A stretch of DNA of 64,000 nucleotides from Ferribacterium limneticum. Lineage in GTDB: Bacteria; Pseudomonadota; Gammaproteobacteria; Burkholderiales; Rhodocyclaceae. Positions within the stretch are counted from its first letter, which is position 1. Every line of letters starts with the position of its first letter. The notes under the pieces were generated by a model. It ran no database searches, was not told where the DNA came from, and worked only from the letters and a program-made list of their open reading frames with translations. The stretch spans positions 2,044,001 to 2,108,000 of the forward strand of contig NZ_CP075190.1 in NCBI RefSeq assembly GCF_020510585.1, written 5' to 3'. Of this stretch, positions 20,159 through 28,717 are shown piece by piece. The translations under genes were made by a program, and so were the position numbers.

Positions 20159-23011
20159 ATGAGTCTCAAAACATTGTATTGCCAGCAGTTTTTCCAATCT
20201 CCGGTACGTCGAGGCATTGACCTTGCGATTCGTGCCTCAGTTGCATTCGTCATCGGTATTGGGTTGCCTGCGAGTGTTCTGGCGTCGCCAGAAAAAGCAT
20301 CAAGCTATTACGAAGATGCCCTGAAAAGATACGAAAAAAATGAAATGCCAGCCGCAGTCATTCAATTGAAGAATGCCCTGCAGCAAGACTCGAAGATGCT
20401 TGCCGCTCACCTCTTGCTCGGCAAGGCCTTGCTCAGGAACGGCGATCTGAAAGGTGCAGAAGCCGCATTTGAAGAGGCGCTCAAACAGGGCGTAAACCGT
20501 GGCGAAGTCGCGCTACCGCTCGGTCAGGTCTACCTGGCCCTAGGCCGTCCTGAAGCCGTGATAGATAAGATTCCGGCCTCCGGCTTGTCGCCGACGTTGC
20601 AGGTTGAAGTTCTCACCATGCGTGGGAGTGCCTACATGGAGGCTGGAAATAACAGCCTCGCAGCCCAGAGTTTCGAAAACGCGAGAGCAATCGACCCGAA
20701 ATCACCCTCGCCGCTGATCGCCGAAGTTCCAATGTTGCTGGCGGCAGGAAAAGTCGATCAGGCTCGCGAAAAAGCAAATAAAGCTGTCGAACTGGCACCA
20801 AACAACGCTTTTGCCTGGAACATGAAAGCATCCGTTTTGCACGCTGCGTTTAACGCTGCGGAAGCCCTGGCGGCGTATGACAAAGCCTTGGTGCTTAACC
20901 CAAAGCATGTCGATGCCCGTGTTGCCCGGGCTGCACTCCTCATCGACCTCAAGCGCGAATCGGACGCCCGCAAGGATCTCGACTATCTGAAGACAGTGGC
21001 AGAAGATGAGCCTCGTGCAGCGTACCTGCGGTCGGTGCTGGCCAGTCAGCAAGGTGACGCCAAGGCCACAACTGATGCTCTCGCGGAAGTTACTCGGATC
21101 GTTGATGCTCTGCCACCTGCCTGGTTGGCGCGTCGCGAGCAATTGCTGATGGCAGCGGCCTTGGCTCACTACGGACTCGGCAATCATCAGAAGTCCCGTG
21201 AGTATCTGGATGTCATTATCTCGCGCAGTCCGAACAATCTCGGCGCGAAGAAGCTTCTCGCCTCAATATACGTTGACACCAAAGACTTCGGACGTGCCCA
21301 GACATTACTCGAATCGCTGCAACGAGCATTGCCGGAAGATCCGCAGGTAATGTTCATGCTCGGATCGATTAATTTGTCCCAACGGCGCTATGCTCAGGCG
21401 ACCACATTGCTCGAGAAGGCAGCCGAACGGACGGGGTCGCCAGACATGAACCGCTCGCTAGGTTTCAGTCAGCTTGGGCTTGGGCAAACTACGCAAGGTC
21501 AGTTGAGTCTGGAAAAAGCTTTCGCTGCCAATCCATCCGATACGCGGACAGGGATGGCGCTGGCAATGCTCCATATGCGACAAGGCAAGACCGAAAAGGC
21601 GATGAAGATTGCGGAGTCCATGGTCAAGCGCGATCCGGCCAATCTCACAACGTTAAATTTTTTGGGTTCGCTTAAAGGTGCAAGTGGCGACAAGGCAGGT
21701 GCGCGTGCCGCGTATACGCAGGTTCTTGCCAAGGATTCAGCATTTCCACCCTCTGTTCTGAATCTGGCGCGCCTCGATATCGGGGAGAAGCGCTTCGACG
21801 AAGCACGTCGCCGTCTTGATGGTTTGTTGAAGAAAGACAGCAACGATCATCAGGTCCTGTTCGAATATGGTTTGCTTGAGCAACGGGCTGGCCGGCCCGA
21901 CGCTGCGATTCGCCAATTGACCAAGGCCGGAAATGTGCAGCGCACCGACCCCAAGCCGACGCTCGTGCTGATTGACCTCCTGCTGAATCAGCGTCAAGGC
22001 GAACATGCTTTGGCGGCTGCAAAGGAGTTGGCGGGTAAATTCTCCACCAATCTGAACGTTCAACTCGCTCTGGCTCGAACCCACTTGGCAAATGGCAATG
22101 CTGCAGACGCCCGGACTATATTGACCGGCGCGACCCGTTTGGCAGAGTTCGATCCGAGGTCCCAGGTTGCAATTGCCAAAATGCAAATCGCTGCATCCAA
22201 CCCTGATGGTGCTGCCTACAGTGTGTACAAAGCTCTGCAGGGCAGTCCCGATGATGTCGCGGCACTTGCTCTGGCCGTTCAGGTTGAGGCCCTACGTGGC
22301 GATGTGGCAAAGACTGACTCTGCACTCAAAGCGCTTAGCACCAAGCACCCGGCGGCTATCGAGACGGCTCGAGTTGGTGCAGATTTGGCCATGTCGCGCG
22401 GTCAATACGCAGCGGCCATCACCGGCTATCGCAAGCTCCTTGCTCGTGAGGAAAGTATCGGCAATGCCTTGGCGCTTGTCCAGGCGCACATGGCGGCAGG
22501 CGAGCCCGGCAAGGCGGCAGCCTTTCTTGAAACTTGGGTCAAGAGTCATCCTGATGATCAGATGGCACCTAAGGCCTTGGCTGAAAGCCAGTTTCGCGCT
22601 GGCCAGCTAGCCGCCGCGAAACTGACCTACAAGCGAGTGATTGAAAATGCTCCGGAAGATGCGGTATCTCTCAACAACTACGCCAATTTGCTGCATCAGA
22701 TGAACGATCCGGCAGCACAGGATATTGCTGAACGCGCCCTCAAACTCTCCCCGACCCATCCCGCCTATGGCGACACGCTAGGCTGGATACTGGTCAGCAA
22801 GGGGCAGGCCGAGGCCGGACTGCGCTATCTGCGTGAAGCTCGACTGCGCAGCCCCGAAAATGGCGAAATCCGTCTCCATCTGGCATATGCCTTGGCGAAA
22901 ATTGGTCGAAAAGACGAGGCTCGTGAGGAGCTAAGCGCTGCGCTCAGTGGAGCGGGTCGCGCTTCAAGCGGCGCAATGGTTACACAGCTAAAGAAAGACT
23001 TGGGGCTGTGA
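20159..23011 (+). CDS. prsT: PrsT-like TPR protein of PEP-CTERM/exosortase systems
   Basis: A 950-residue protein built almost wholly of tetratricopeptide repeats (first units YYEDALKRYEKNEMPAAVIQ and LLLGKALLRNGDLKGAEAAF). Size and repeat style match the TPR protein PrsT linked to exosortase A loci, thought to act in exopolysaccharide or surface-protein export. A hydrophobic leader ends PASVLA|SPEKA, but there is no lipobox Cys, unlike family members called lipoproteins. ATG 20159 was chosen; TTG 20114 is also in frame. The 169-nt upstream gap shows no clear sigma-54 site. Followed by a terminator and a PEP-CTERM gene. Confidence 0.85.
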   Translation: MSLKTLYCQQFFQSPVRRGIDLAIRASVAFVIGIGLPASVLASPEKASSYYEDALKRYEKNEMPAAVIQLKNALQQDSKMLAAHLLLGKALLRNGDLKGAEAAFEEALKQGVNRGEVALPLGQVYLALGRPEAVIDKIPASGLSPTLQVEVLTMRGSAYMEAGNNSLAAQSFENARAIDPKSPSPLIAEVPMLLAAGKVDQAREKANKAVELAPNNAFAWNMKASVLHAAFNAAEALAAYDKALVLNPKHVDARVARAALLIDLKRESDARKDLDYLKTVAEDEPRAAYLRSVLASQQGDAKATTDALAEVTRIVDALPPAWLARREQLLMAAALAHYGLGNHQKSREYLDVIISRSPNNLGAKKLLASIYVDTKDFGRAQTLLESLQRALPEDPQVMFMLGSINLSQRRYAQATTLLEKAAERTGSPDMNRSLGFSQLGLGQTTQGQLSLEKAFAANPSDTRTGMALAMLHMRQGKTEKAMKIAESMVKRDPANLTTLNFLGSLKGASGDKAGARAAYTQVLAKDSAFPPSVLNLARLDIGEKRFDEARRRLDGLLKKDSNDHQVLFEYGLLEQRAGRPDAAIRQLTKAGNVQRTDPKPTLVLIDLLLNQRQGEHALAAAKELAGKFSTNLNVQLALARTHLANGNAADARTILTGATRLAEFDPRSQVAIAKMQIAASNPDGAAYSVYKALQGSPDDVAALALAVQVEALRGDVAKTDSALKALSTKHPAAIETARVGADLAMSRGQYAAAITGYRKLLAREESIGNALALVQAHMAAGEPGKAAAFLETWVKSHPDDQMAPKALAESQFRAGQLAAAKLTYKRVIENAPEDAVSLNNYANLLHQMNDPAAQDIAERALKLSPTHPAYGDTLGWILVSKGQAEAGLRYLREARLRSPENGEIRLHLAYALAKIGRKDEAREELSAALSGAGRASSGAMVTQLKKDLGL

Positions 23012-23012
23012 G

Positions 23013-23038
23013 AAGGCCGATTTCGTGTCGGTTTTTTT
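23013..23038 (+). terminator. prsT terminator
   Basis: AAGGCCGA (23013-23020) pairs, with two G-T wobbles, to TCGGTTTT (23028-23035), and a T-run continues. It starts 2 nt after the prsT stop. Confidence 0.65.
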
Positions 23039-23105
23039 TACACAACCAGAGTTTATAGGGGTGTGTTGATGCCGCAACTTATTGAAAATATTGTTTAATT
23101 TATTG

Positions 23106-23121
23106 TGGTTCGGTTTTTGCT
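23106..23121 (+). promoter_or_regulatory. Sigma-54 type (-24/-12) promoter of PEP-CTERM gene
   Basis: TGGTTCGGTTTTTGCT matches the consensus TGGCACGRNNNTTGCW at all positions except two (TT for CA). GG and GC are in the invariant GG-N10-GC register. It lies 36 nt before the ATG at 23157, leaving a normal short leader. Exosortase A systems commonly use the sigma-54 activator PrsR, so the match is contextually meaningful. Confidence 0.7.
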
Positions 23122-23156
23122 TAGTGGTTACTCAAGAATTGATTTCGGGGAAAAAC

Positions 23157-23960
23157 ATGAAAAACCAACTCAAAGTATTGTGCGGTGTATTGACGCTGGT
23201 ATTGGCTGGGCATGTATCGGCTGCGACGACATGGACGCTTGCTTCCAACTACGGAGCGATCAGCGGTGACGTTACAGTGACGGCGCTTTCGAATACTGGT
23301 GGTACGAATACTTCATCATCCTCGGCAAATAATGCGGCAACCCAAACGATTCAGGGAGCAACCTGGACGAATACGTGGGGAGGGATTTACAACCTTGACG
23401 CATGTTCAAGTGGTTCCTATTGCGACGTGAACGAGTCGTACTCTCCTGAGCACTCTATTGACAATAATCAACGCTATGACTCGGCATTGCTCAGTTTTTC
23501 GTCCGCAGTCAAGCTACAACAGTTGACGTTGGGGTGGTCTCAGTATGATTCCGATCTCACGGTGATGGCTTATGTTGGGGCAGGCGCGCCGACGCTGATT
23601 GGCAGTACTTACAGTGCTCTTGCGAATTCTGCTTCAGGTTGGGTGCTGATCGGTAACTATAGCAACGTGGGAAGTACTAGTTCTGCTCAAGTTCTTAACA
23701 GTTCCACGACAATTAATGCTGGTGGCATTTCTTCTTCGTACTGGTTGATTGGTGCCTACAATCCCTTGGTTGGTGGTAGCACTACAGGTGGAATGCTTAC
23801 TGACAGCTACGACTACATCAAGTTGGCTTCCGTCACTGGTTGTGTGTCTGGTACGACAGGTTGCACTCCTTCCACGGGGGTGCCTGAGCCAGGTTCTTTG
23901 GCGCTAGTGGGAATTGGTCTTTTCGGTCTTGTACGTCGCTACAAGGGGCGTAAAGGATAG
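23157..23960 (+). CDS. PEP-CTERM surface protein (XDP1-like)
   Basis: A 267-residue exported protein. The signal peptide ends AGHVSA|ATTWT, then a low-complexity Ser/Thr/Gly-rich domain follows. The C-terminus is a PEP-CTERM sorting signal: VPEPGSLALVGIGLFGLV followed by RRYKGRKG, recognised by exosortase. The segment HSIDNNQRYDSALLSFSSAV resembles exosortase-dependent proteins of the XDP1 type, from memory. The ATG has GGGGA upstream; an earlier start at 23082 would read through the promoter. Codon use looks less GC-rich than neighbours. No exosortase gene is in the window. Confidence 0.88.
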   Translation: MKNQLKVLCGVLTLVLAGHVSAATTWTLASNYGAISGDVTVTALSNTGGTNTSSSSANNAATQTIQGATWTNTWGGIYNLDACSSGSYCDVNESYSPEHSIDNNQRYDSALLSFSSAVKLQQLTLGWSQYDSDLTVMAYVGAGAPTLIGSTYSALANSASGWVLIGNYSNVGSTSSAQVLNSSTTINAGGISSSYWLIGAYNPLVGGSTTGGMLTDSYDYIKLASVTGCVSGTTGCTPSTGVPEPGSLALVGIGLFGLVRRYKGRKG

Positions 23961-23979
23961 TTCAGAGTTATACAGATAT

Positions 23980-24007
23980 AAAAATAGCACCCTAGGGTGC
24001 TATTTTT
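23980..24007. terminator. Bidirectional terminator
   Basis: A perfect palindrome, AAAAATAGCACCCT followed by its complement AGGGTGCTATTTTT, with T-runs on both sides. It lies between the convergent PEP-CTERM and acyl carrier protein genes. Confidence 0.9.
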
Positions 24008-24037
24008 TTGCCCCGATATCGGCGTGAAAATGTAGGG

Positions 24038-24304
24038 TTAGTCGTTTGGACTTAATTCCCTGATTAAGGCGGCAAGACTCCCCACCGATCTCAGGTGTTC
24101 GCGGGCATGTTCGTTGCTTGCTTCGAGCACTACGCCGTATTTTTTCTTCAGGCCAAGCACCAATTCGAGGGCGTCAATCGAATCCAGGCCCAAACCATTT
24201 TCGGCAAAGAGCGGAGTGTCGTCGCTGATATCTGCAGGAGAAAGGTCTTCAAGGTTCATCGTTTCGATGATAAATGCCTTCAATTCATGATGAAGATCGC
24301 TCAT
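24038..24304 (-). CDS. Acyl carrier protein
   Basis: An 88-residue type II carrier protein. The phosphopantetheine attachment motif is GLGLDSIDALEL (Ser42), preceded by acidic helix I. It is not the house-keeping acpP, which sits in the fab cluster. It begins 2 nt downstream of the serine hydrolase gene on the same strand, so they form a two-gene operon. No ketosynthase or adenylating enzyme is near; the acyl group and destination are unknown. Confidence 0.9.
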   Translation of the reverse strand: MSDLHHELKAFIIETMNLEDLSPADISDDTPLFAENGLGLDSIDALELVLGLKKKYGVVLEASNEHAREHLRSVGSLAALIRELSPND

Positions 24305-24306
24305 TG

Positions 24307-26070
24307 TTAGTTCTGTTTCTTGCGTAGTTGAATTCCGGAAAAGCCCAGCATGGCTTCGTCGCCGGCACCAATCAGTCGTAGCGTATCTCCGCGACCGGTG
24401 CCCAAGCCGGCTGTTACCACTTCGTTGTCAGAGACGGCATGGAAGGCGATCCGTAAAAGGAGGTCAGGTACTTCCGGGAAGTGCGCCTCACCGACTAGCA
24501 GCCCGTTGTCTTCTTTGAGCAGAAGCCTGTCCGGTGTAGGGCCATCTATCTTTCCAATGATCTCGTAGTGGCCAAGATTGTTCCAAAAGCGCTCGGGGAT
24601 TTTCGTTGGCTTCAGCTTTTCGCCAAAGATCAGCGATTCCGCGCCGATACGGCCGACGATGATTTGCCGCCCGTCGACATTCGCCATAGACAGATGAATG
24701 TCCTCGAAGGCGCCGACGCGTACAGCCATCATTCCGAACAATCGATACTTGATGGTCAGCAAACCGTCTTCGTGTGGCACCAGGCGGAATTGATGGCCGG
24801 CTGCCTCGACGTCGATCTGCCCATTTTTTGTGCTGATCCTGGCAAGGCCAACCATAGTGTCAAAATTGCCGTCGAACTGGCGCAATTCCTCGGTGGTCGG
24901 TACGCGCTCTGCGGCTCGTGCTGGCGGTGTTGCATCCTGTCTAATGCCCGTCTTGGCTTCGAGCATGAGGCGCAAGGCTTCGGTGGCGATTTTGGAGACT
25001 GCAACGTGCGACGAGGATGAGTTGGAGAGGATGACGATGCCCAGTTTGTGCTCAGGCAGGATGGCCATCATGCTGTGAGAGTCCGGTAGTGAGCCGCCGT
25101 GGCTGGCAACGGCGCCCCCGCCAGGTACGTCGATGCCACTCATCATCCAGCCCAGGCCAACGTATTGCCCGAATGTCATCGGGAAATTCTTGTTCTGGAT
25201 GCGCACCATCTCATGGGTTGAGGCCGCCGAGAGAATCTGGTATTCACCTGACTTCCCTTCAGCAAACTGCATTTTCATGAACTTACTTAGGTCAACAACG
25301 TTGCTCAGCAAGTTGGCTGCTGGCATATCGCGAAGAGAGAATACCTCGATTTCCTTGTTTCGGTCGTAGGCCTTGGCGATTGGGCGCGGTGCGAAACTGC
25401 TCTGGTTCATGCCTAGGGGCTGAAAAAATCGACGATCCATGTACGCGTCGAAGGGGCTGCCGCTGACCTTCTGGATTGCTGCACCGAGCAGCGCCATTCC
25501 TAGATTCGAATAGGAAAAAACGTAGTTCGGGGGGAAGGCCTGATATTCGTCGCGGATATTGGCAACAACCGATTCGAAGCGATCAGGTTCCCGGACGAAC
25601 AGGCCTTGCAGGAAATTGGATGGCAGCCCTGAGTGATGACACATTATGTTGCGTGGTGTCACCGGACCAGCATTTGGAAACCGAGTCTTTATCGAGAATT
25701 CGGGTAGGGCTGCGGAGAGTGGCTGATCTATGTCCAGTTTGCCCTCATCGGCCAATTGCATTGCTGCAGCGGCCGTGAAGACCTTGGCAATAGATCCGGC
25801 TCGATAGATGGTATCTGGCGTGGCCGCAATTTTGTTTTCAAGGTCGGCATAGCCGAAGCCTTGCTGCCAAATCACTTTCTGGTCGTCGATCAGCGCAATG
25901 CTTATGCCGGTAATCTCGTTTTGCGCCATTTCACGGTGGACCAGCCATGAAAGATATTTTCGGGTGTGGCTGTAATCACCGCGCACATTGCTTGTCGTGG
26001 TCGGTGGGGGTGTTGTGCAACCGGCAAGCAAACAAATGACAACAAGTAGCGATGCGAGGCGGTTGGGCAT
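24307..26070 (-). CDS. Class C beta-lactamase-like serine hydrolase lipoprotein
   Basis: A 587-residue predicted lipoprotein (lipobox LLAGC, Cys18). The penicillin-binding-protein fold has SIAK at 93-96, YSN at 187-189 and HGG in VASHGGSLPD. A roughly 200-residue C-terminal beta-rich extension follows. Such proteins are esterases, peptidases or transacylases more often than antibiotic resistance enzymes. Pairing with an acyl carrier protein suggests acyl transfer or ester cleavage at the envelope, but that is inference. The carrier protein would be cytoplasmic, so direct contact is doubtful. Confidence 0.85.
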   Translation of the reverse strand: MPNRLASLLVVICLLAGCTTPPPTTTSNVRGDYSHTRKYLSWLVHREMAQNEITGISIALIDDQKVIWQQGFGYADLENKIAATPDTIYRAGSIAKVFTAAAAMQLADEGKLDIDQPLSAALPEFSIKTRFPNAGPVTPRNIMCHHSGLPSNFLQGLFVREPDRFESVVANIRDEYQAFPPNYVFSYSNLGMALLGAAIQKVSGSPFDAYMDRRFFQPLGMNQSSFAPRPIAKAYDRNKEIEVFSLRDMPAANLLSNVVDLSKFMKMQFAEGKSGEYQILSAASTHEMVRIQNKNFPMTFGQYVGLGWMMSGIDVPGGGAVASHGGSLPDSHSMMAILPEHKLGIVILSNSSSSHVAVSKIATEALRLMLEAKTGIRQDATPPARAAERVPTTEELRQFDGNFDTMVGLARISTKNGQIDVEAAGHQFRLVPHEDGLLTIKYRLFGMMAVRVGAFEDIHLSMANVDGRQIIVGRIGAESLIFGEKLKPTKIPERFWNNLGHYEIIGKIDGPTPDRLLLKEDNGLLVGEAHFPEVPDLLLRIAFHAVSDNEVVTAGLGTGRGDTLRLIGAGDEAMLGFSGIQLRKKQN

Positions 26071-26140
26071 GGAGAGCTGGCGAATTGCGTCGAGTTTCGG
26101 ATTATAAACTTATACGGCGCGCCGCCCGTGGGGAAAATAG

Positions 26141-26169
26141 CTGACAAATTCAGTCGAGTATTCTAAAAT
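26141..26169 (+). promoter_or_regulatory. cysE sigma-70 promoter
   Basis: CTGACA (26141-26146), 17-nt spacer, TAAAAT (26164-26169), about 30 nt upstream of the cysE ATG. Close to consensus with ideal spacing. Confidence 0.6.
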
Positions 26170-26200
26170 CGCTCTCCATTCAACAGGGAGATCAGGTTTC

Positions 26201-26956
26201 ATGTTCCGGTATTTGCGTGAGGACATCCGTTCGGTCTTTGATCGTGATCCGGCCGCCCGCTCATTCTGGGAGGTGCTCACTTGCTACCCTGGGATACATT
26301 CCCTGATCATGCATCGCCTGGCACACTGGCTATGGGGGCATCGCCTTCGCTGGCTGGGCCGCTTCACTGCCCACTTGTCGCGAATGCTGACTGGTATCGA
26401 AATTCATCCGGGGGCAACCATCGGACGCCGCTTCTTCATTGATCATGGTATGGGGGTGGTGGTTGGCGAAACCGCTGTGATTGGTGATGACGTCACGCTC
26501 TACCATGGCGTTACGCTCGGTGGCACCTCATGGAACAAGGGCAAGCGTCACCCGACCTTGGAAAATAATGTGGTTATTGGGGCTGGAGCCAAGGTGCTTG
26601 GACCCATCACCATTGGGGCTGGAGCCAAGGTCGGCTCCAATGCCGTTGTCACCAAGCCTGTGCCAGCAGGGGCGACTGCAGTAGGGAACCCTGCGCGGAT
26701 TCTTGACAACAACGAGCAAACCCGCCAGCGCGAGGCTCAGGCCGAAAAGCTGGGCTTTTCAGCCTATGCTGTGGGGCGCGATCAGGATGATCCGCTGGCC
26801 AAGGCAATTCATGCGTTGCTGGATCATGCTGCTGAGACTGATCGACGGCTGGCCTCATTGGTCAAGGAGCTCGATGCCCAAGGCGTCAAGTGTGATCAAG
26901 AAGTGGATCAGTCCGATGCATTTGATCCAAAATACCTGAGTAAAATAGTTGACTAA
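26201..26956 (+). CDS. cysE: Serine O-acetyltransferase
   Basis: Acetylates serine with acetyl-CoA for cysteine synthesis. It has a helical N-terminus ([20 protein letters not shown]) and a left-handed beta-helix of hexapeptide repeats with [19 protein letters not shown]. The C-terminal [13 protein letters not shown] is diagnostic. Its 251 residues and short N-terminus fit the EpsC-like form. Directly upstream of the isc operon, so it plausibly feeds cysteine to IscS. Two coils of the helix are coded by a perfect 20-nt duplication. Confidence 0.95.
   Translation: MFRYLREDIRSVFDRDPAARSFWEVLTCYPGIHSLIMHRLAHWLWGHRLRWLGRFTAHLSRMLTGIEIHPGATIGRRFFIDHGMGVVVGETAVIGDDVTLYHGVTLGGTSWNKGKRHPTLENNVVIGAGAKVLGPITIGAGAKVGSNAVVTKPVPAGATAVGNPARILDNNEQTRQREAQAEKLGFSAYAVGRDQDDPLAKAIHALLDHAAETDRRLASLVKELDAQGVKCDQEVDQSDAFDPKYLSKIVD
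26576..26631 (+). repeat. Perfect 20-nt direct duplication inside cysE
   Basis: ATTGGGGCTGGAGCCAAGGT at 26576-26595 and again at 26612-26631, offset 36 nt (two hexapeptide coils). Both encode IGAGAKV. Confidence 0.85.
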
Positions 26957-26998
26957 TTTTGTCTGGATTGGATATAGTTGACTGCAGTACTAGGTTAT
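26945..26998 (+). promoter_or_regulatory. iscR promoter with two IscR type 1-like boxes
   Basis: Two 25-nt sites, 26945-26969 and 26974-26998, both begin ATAGTTGACT and fit the type 1 IscR consensus at about 20 of 25 positions each. The promoter TTGACT (26949-26954), 18-nt spacer, TATAGT (26973-26978) overlaps both. Binding of [2Fe-2S] IscR here would repress the operon when clusters are abundant. Confidence 0.75.
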
Positions 26999-27013
26999 TA
27001 ATAGGGGTTCGGA

Positions 27014-27514
27014 ATGCGTTTGACAACTAAAGGACGTTTTGCCGTAACGGCCATGATGGACCTTGCCATGCGTGGTGAGGGCGGGCCGGTAGCGCTGGCC
27101 AGTATTAGCGAGCGGCAGGGAATATCGCTGTCCTATCTGGAGCAGTTGTTCGGCAAATTGCGTCGTCACAAGCTGGTCGATAGCGTGCGTGGCCCCGGTG
27201 GCGGTTATTGTATAGCCCGACCTTTCGATCAGGTTGCGGTGGCAGACATCATTCGGGCAGTCGATGAGCAACTCGATGCTACCCAGTGTGGCGGTCGCGA
27301 GAACTGTCATGACGAACACCGTTGTATGACGCATGACCTGTGGTCGACGCTGAATGCCAAAATGTTCGACTACCTTGCTTCCGTAACGCTTGCAGAGCTT
27401 GTTGGTCGTGAAAAAGAAAAACGCGGTATGGGCACGATAGTGCTTGAGGACAAACGCCTTGGCCCGCAACCCCGGGCTCGTAGTGGCCGTGACAAGATGC
27501 CAGCTATTGCCTGA
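27014..27514 (+). CDS. iscR: Fe-S cluster regulator IscR
   Basis: An Rrf2-family repressor that senses Fe-S status. The winged helix is at residues 1-60 (MRLTTKGRFAVTAMMDLA). The cluster ligands Cys92, Cys98 and Cys104 and His107 lie in QCGGRENCHDEHRCMTH at the same numbers as in E. coli. Its 166 residues are normal. AGGGG precedes the ATG. First gene of the isc operon, with its own boxes upstream. Confidence 0.97.
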   Translation: MRLTTKGRFAVTAMMDLAMRGEGGPVALASISERQGISLSYLEQLFGKLRRHKLVDSVRGPGGGYCIARPFDQVAVADIIRAVDEQLDATQCGGRENCHDEHRCMTHDLWSTLNAKMFDYLASVTLAELVGREKEKRGMGTIVLEDKRLGPQPRARSGRDKMPAIA

Positions 27515-27521
27515 GAGAACC

Positions 27522-28676
27522 ATGTTCAGGCCCGTTTATCTAGACCACAACGCCACAACACAGCTTGATCCGACGGTGCTGGTAGCGATGTTGCCTTGGC
27601 TTGACAGCCGGTTTGGCAATGCGTCGAGCCTCCACGAATACGGGCGACAGGCACGACAGGCTATAGATGAGGCACGCCAGAAAGTCGCTGCAGCAGCCAA
27701 TGCACATCCGACTGAGGTGGTTTTTACCAGTGGGGGCAGTGAAGCCAACAACCTGTTCCTGAAGGGGGCCGCAGCCTGCCTTAAGCCTGGTTTGCTTGCC
27801 GTCAGTGCCGTCGAGCACCCTTGCGTACTCAAGCCGGCAGCTCAATTAGCCAGGCAGGGCTGGGAACTCAGGCATCTTGCGGTCGACGGCGCTGGAAGGG
27901 TAAAAATCGAAGACTATGCCGAGGTATTGCTCGACAAGCCGAAGCTGCTGTCGATCATGCTCGCCAATAATGAAACCGGCGTTATTCAGGATGTTGCTGC
28001 ACTGGCGAATGCCGCCAGCGGCACGGGGGCATGGTTTCATAGTGATGCCGTACAGGCCTTGGGTAAATTGGCTATCGATTTCCGTGCGCTCAATGCTGCC
28101 GGTGTCCATGCCATGACTTTGTCGGCGCACAAGGCTGGCGGTCCCAAAGGCGCAGCAGCCCTTATTCTCGACAAGCGCGTCGAATTGCAGCCATTGATTG
28201 CCGGCGGCGGTCATGAACGCGGACTGCGCTCTGGCACCGAAAATGTCCCGGCGATCGTTGGGTTTGGTGTTGCTGCGGAACTTGCCGCTGCTCGCGTTGC
28301 CGAACTACCAGTTCGCATGCGGGCTATGCAGTTGAAGCTGGAGTCTGGGCTGGTCGGATTGGGCGCTCGAATTTTCGCGACGGACGCGAGACGCTTGCCG
28401 AATACCAGCTATTTCGCTTTCCCGAATATTGATGGCGAAACCTTGGTCGGCAAGCTGGACCGCGAAGGATTTGCTGTGGCCAGTGGTGCGGCATGTTCCA
28501 GCGCCAATCCGGAGCCATCACATGTCTTGCGCGCCATGGGCTTCGCCCCTGATGTCGCCCGCGGTGCTGTGCGAGTAAGCTTGGGCACTGCAAATACGGA
28601 AGCAGAGATTGAACAATTTATCAACGCCTTGCAGGTGACAGTCGGACGACTGCAAGGACTGACAGCTGTCAACTGA
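27522..28676 (+). CDS. Second cysteine desulfurase (NifS/IscS-like)
   Basis: A class V aminotransferase-fold PLP enzyme of 384 residues. The PLP lysine is Lys204 ([10 protein letters not shown]), the active Cys is Cys325 in [16 protein letters not shown], and the N-terminus is VYLDHNATT. It is clearly different from the canonical IscS that follows (which has [16 protein letters not shown]). ATG 27522 lies 7 nt after the iscR stop. The functions may be partitioned between cluster building and thio-modification of tRNA or cofactors. Both Cys and Lys are intact, so it looks active. Confidence 0.93.
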   Translation: MFRPVYLDHNATTQLDPTVLVAMLPWLDSRFGNASSLHEYGRQARQAIDEARQKVAAAANAHPTEVVFTSGGSEANNLFLKGAAACLKPGLLAVSAVEHPCVLKPAAQLARQGWELRHLAVDGAGRVKIEDYAEVLLDKPKLLSIMLANNETGVIQDVAALANAASGTGAWFHSDAVQALGKLAIDFRALNAAGVHAMTLSAHKAGGPKGAAALILDKRVELQPLIAGGGHERGLRSGTENVPAIVGFGVAAELAAARVAELPVRMRAMQLKLESGLVGLGARIFATDARRLPNTSYFAFPNIDGETLVGKLDREGFAVASGAACSSANPEPSHVLRAMGFAPDVARGAVRVSLGTANTEAEIEQFINALQVTVGRLQGLTAVN

Positions 28677-28717
28677 ATAGATGGCTGCCTGAACAACCCG
28701 ACTTAGCGAGAATGACG

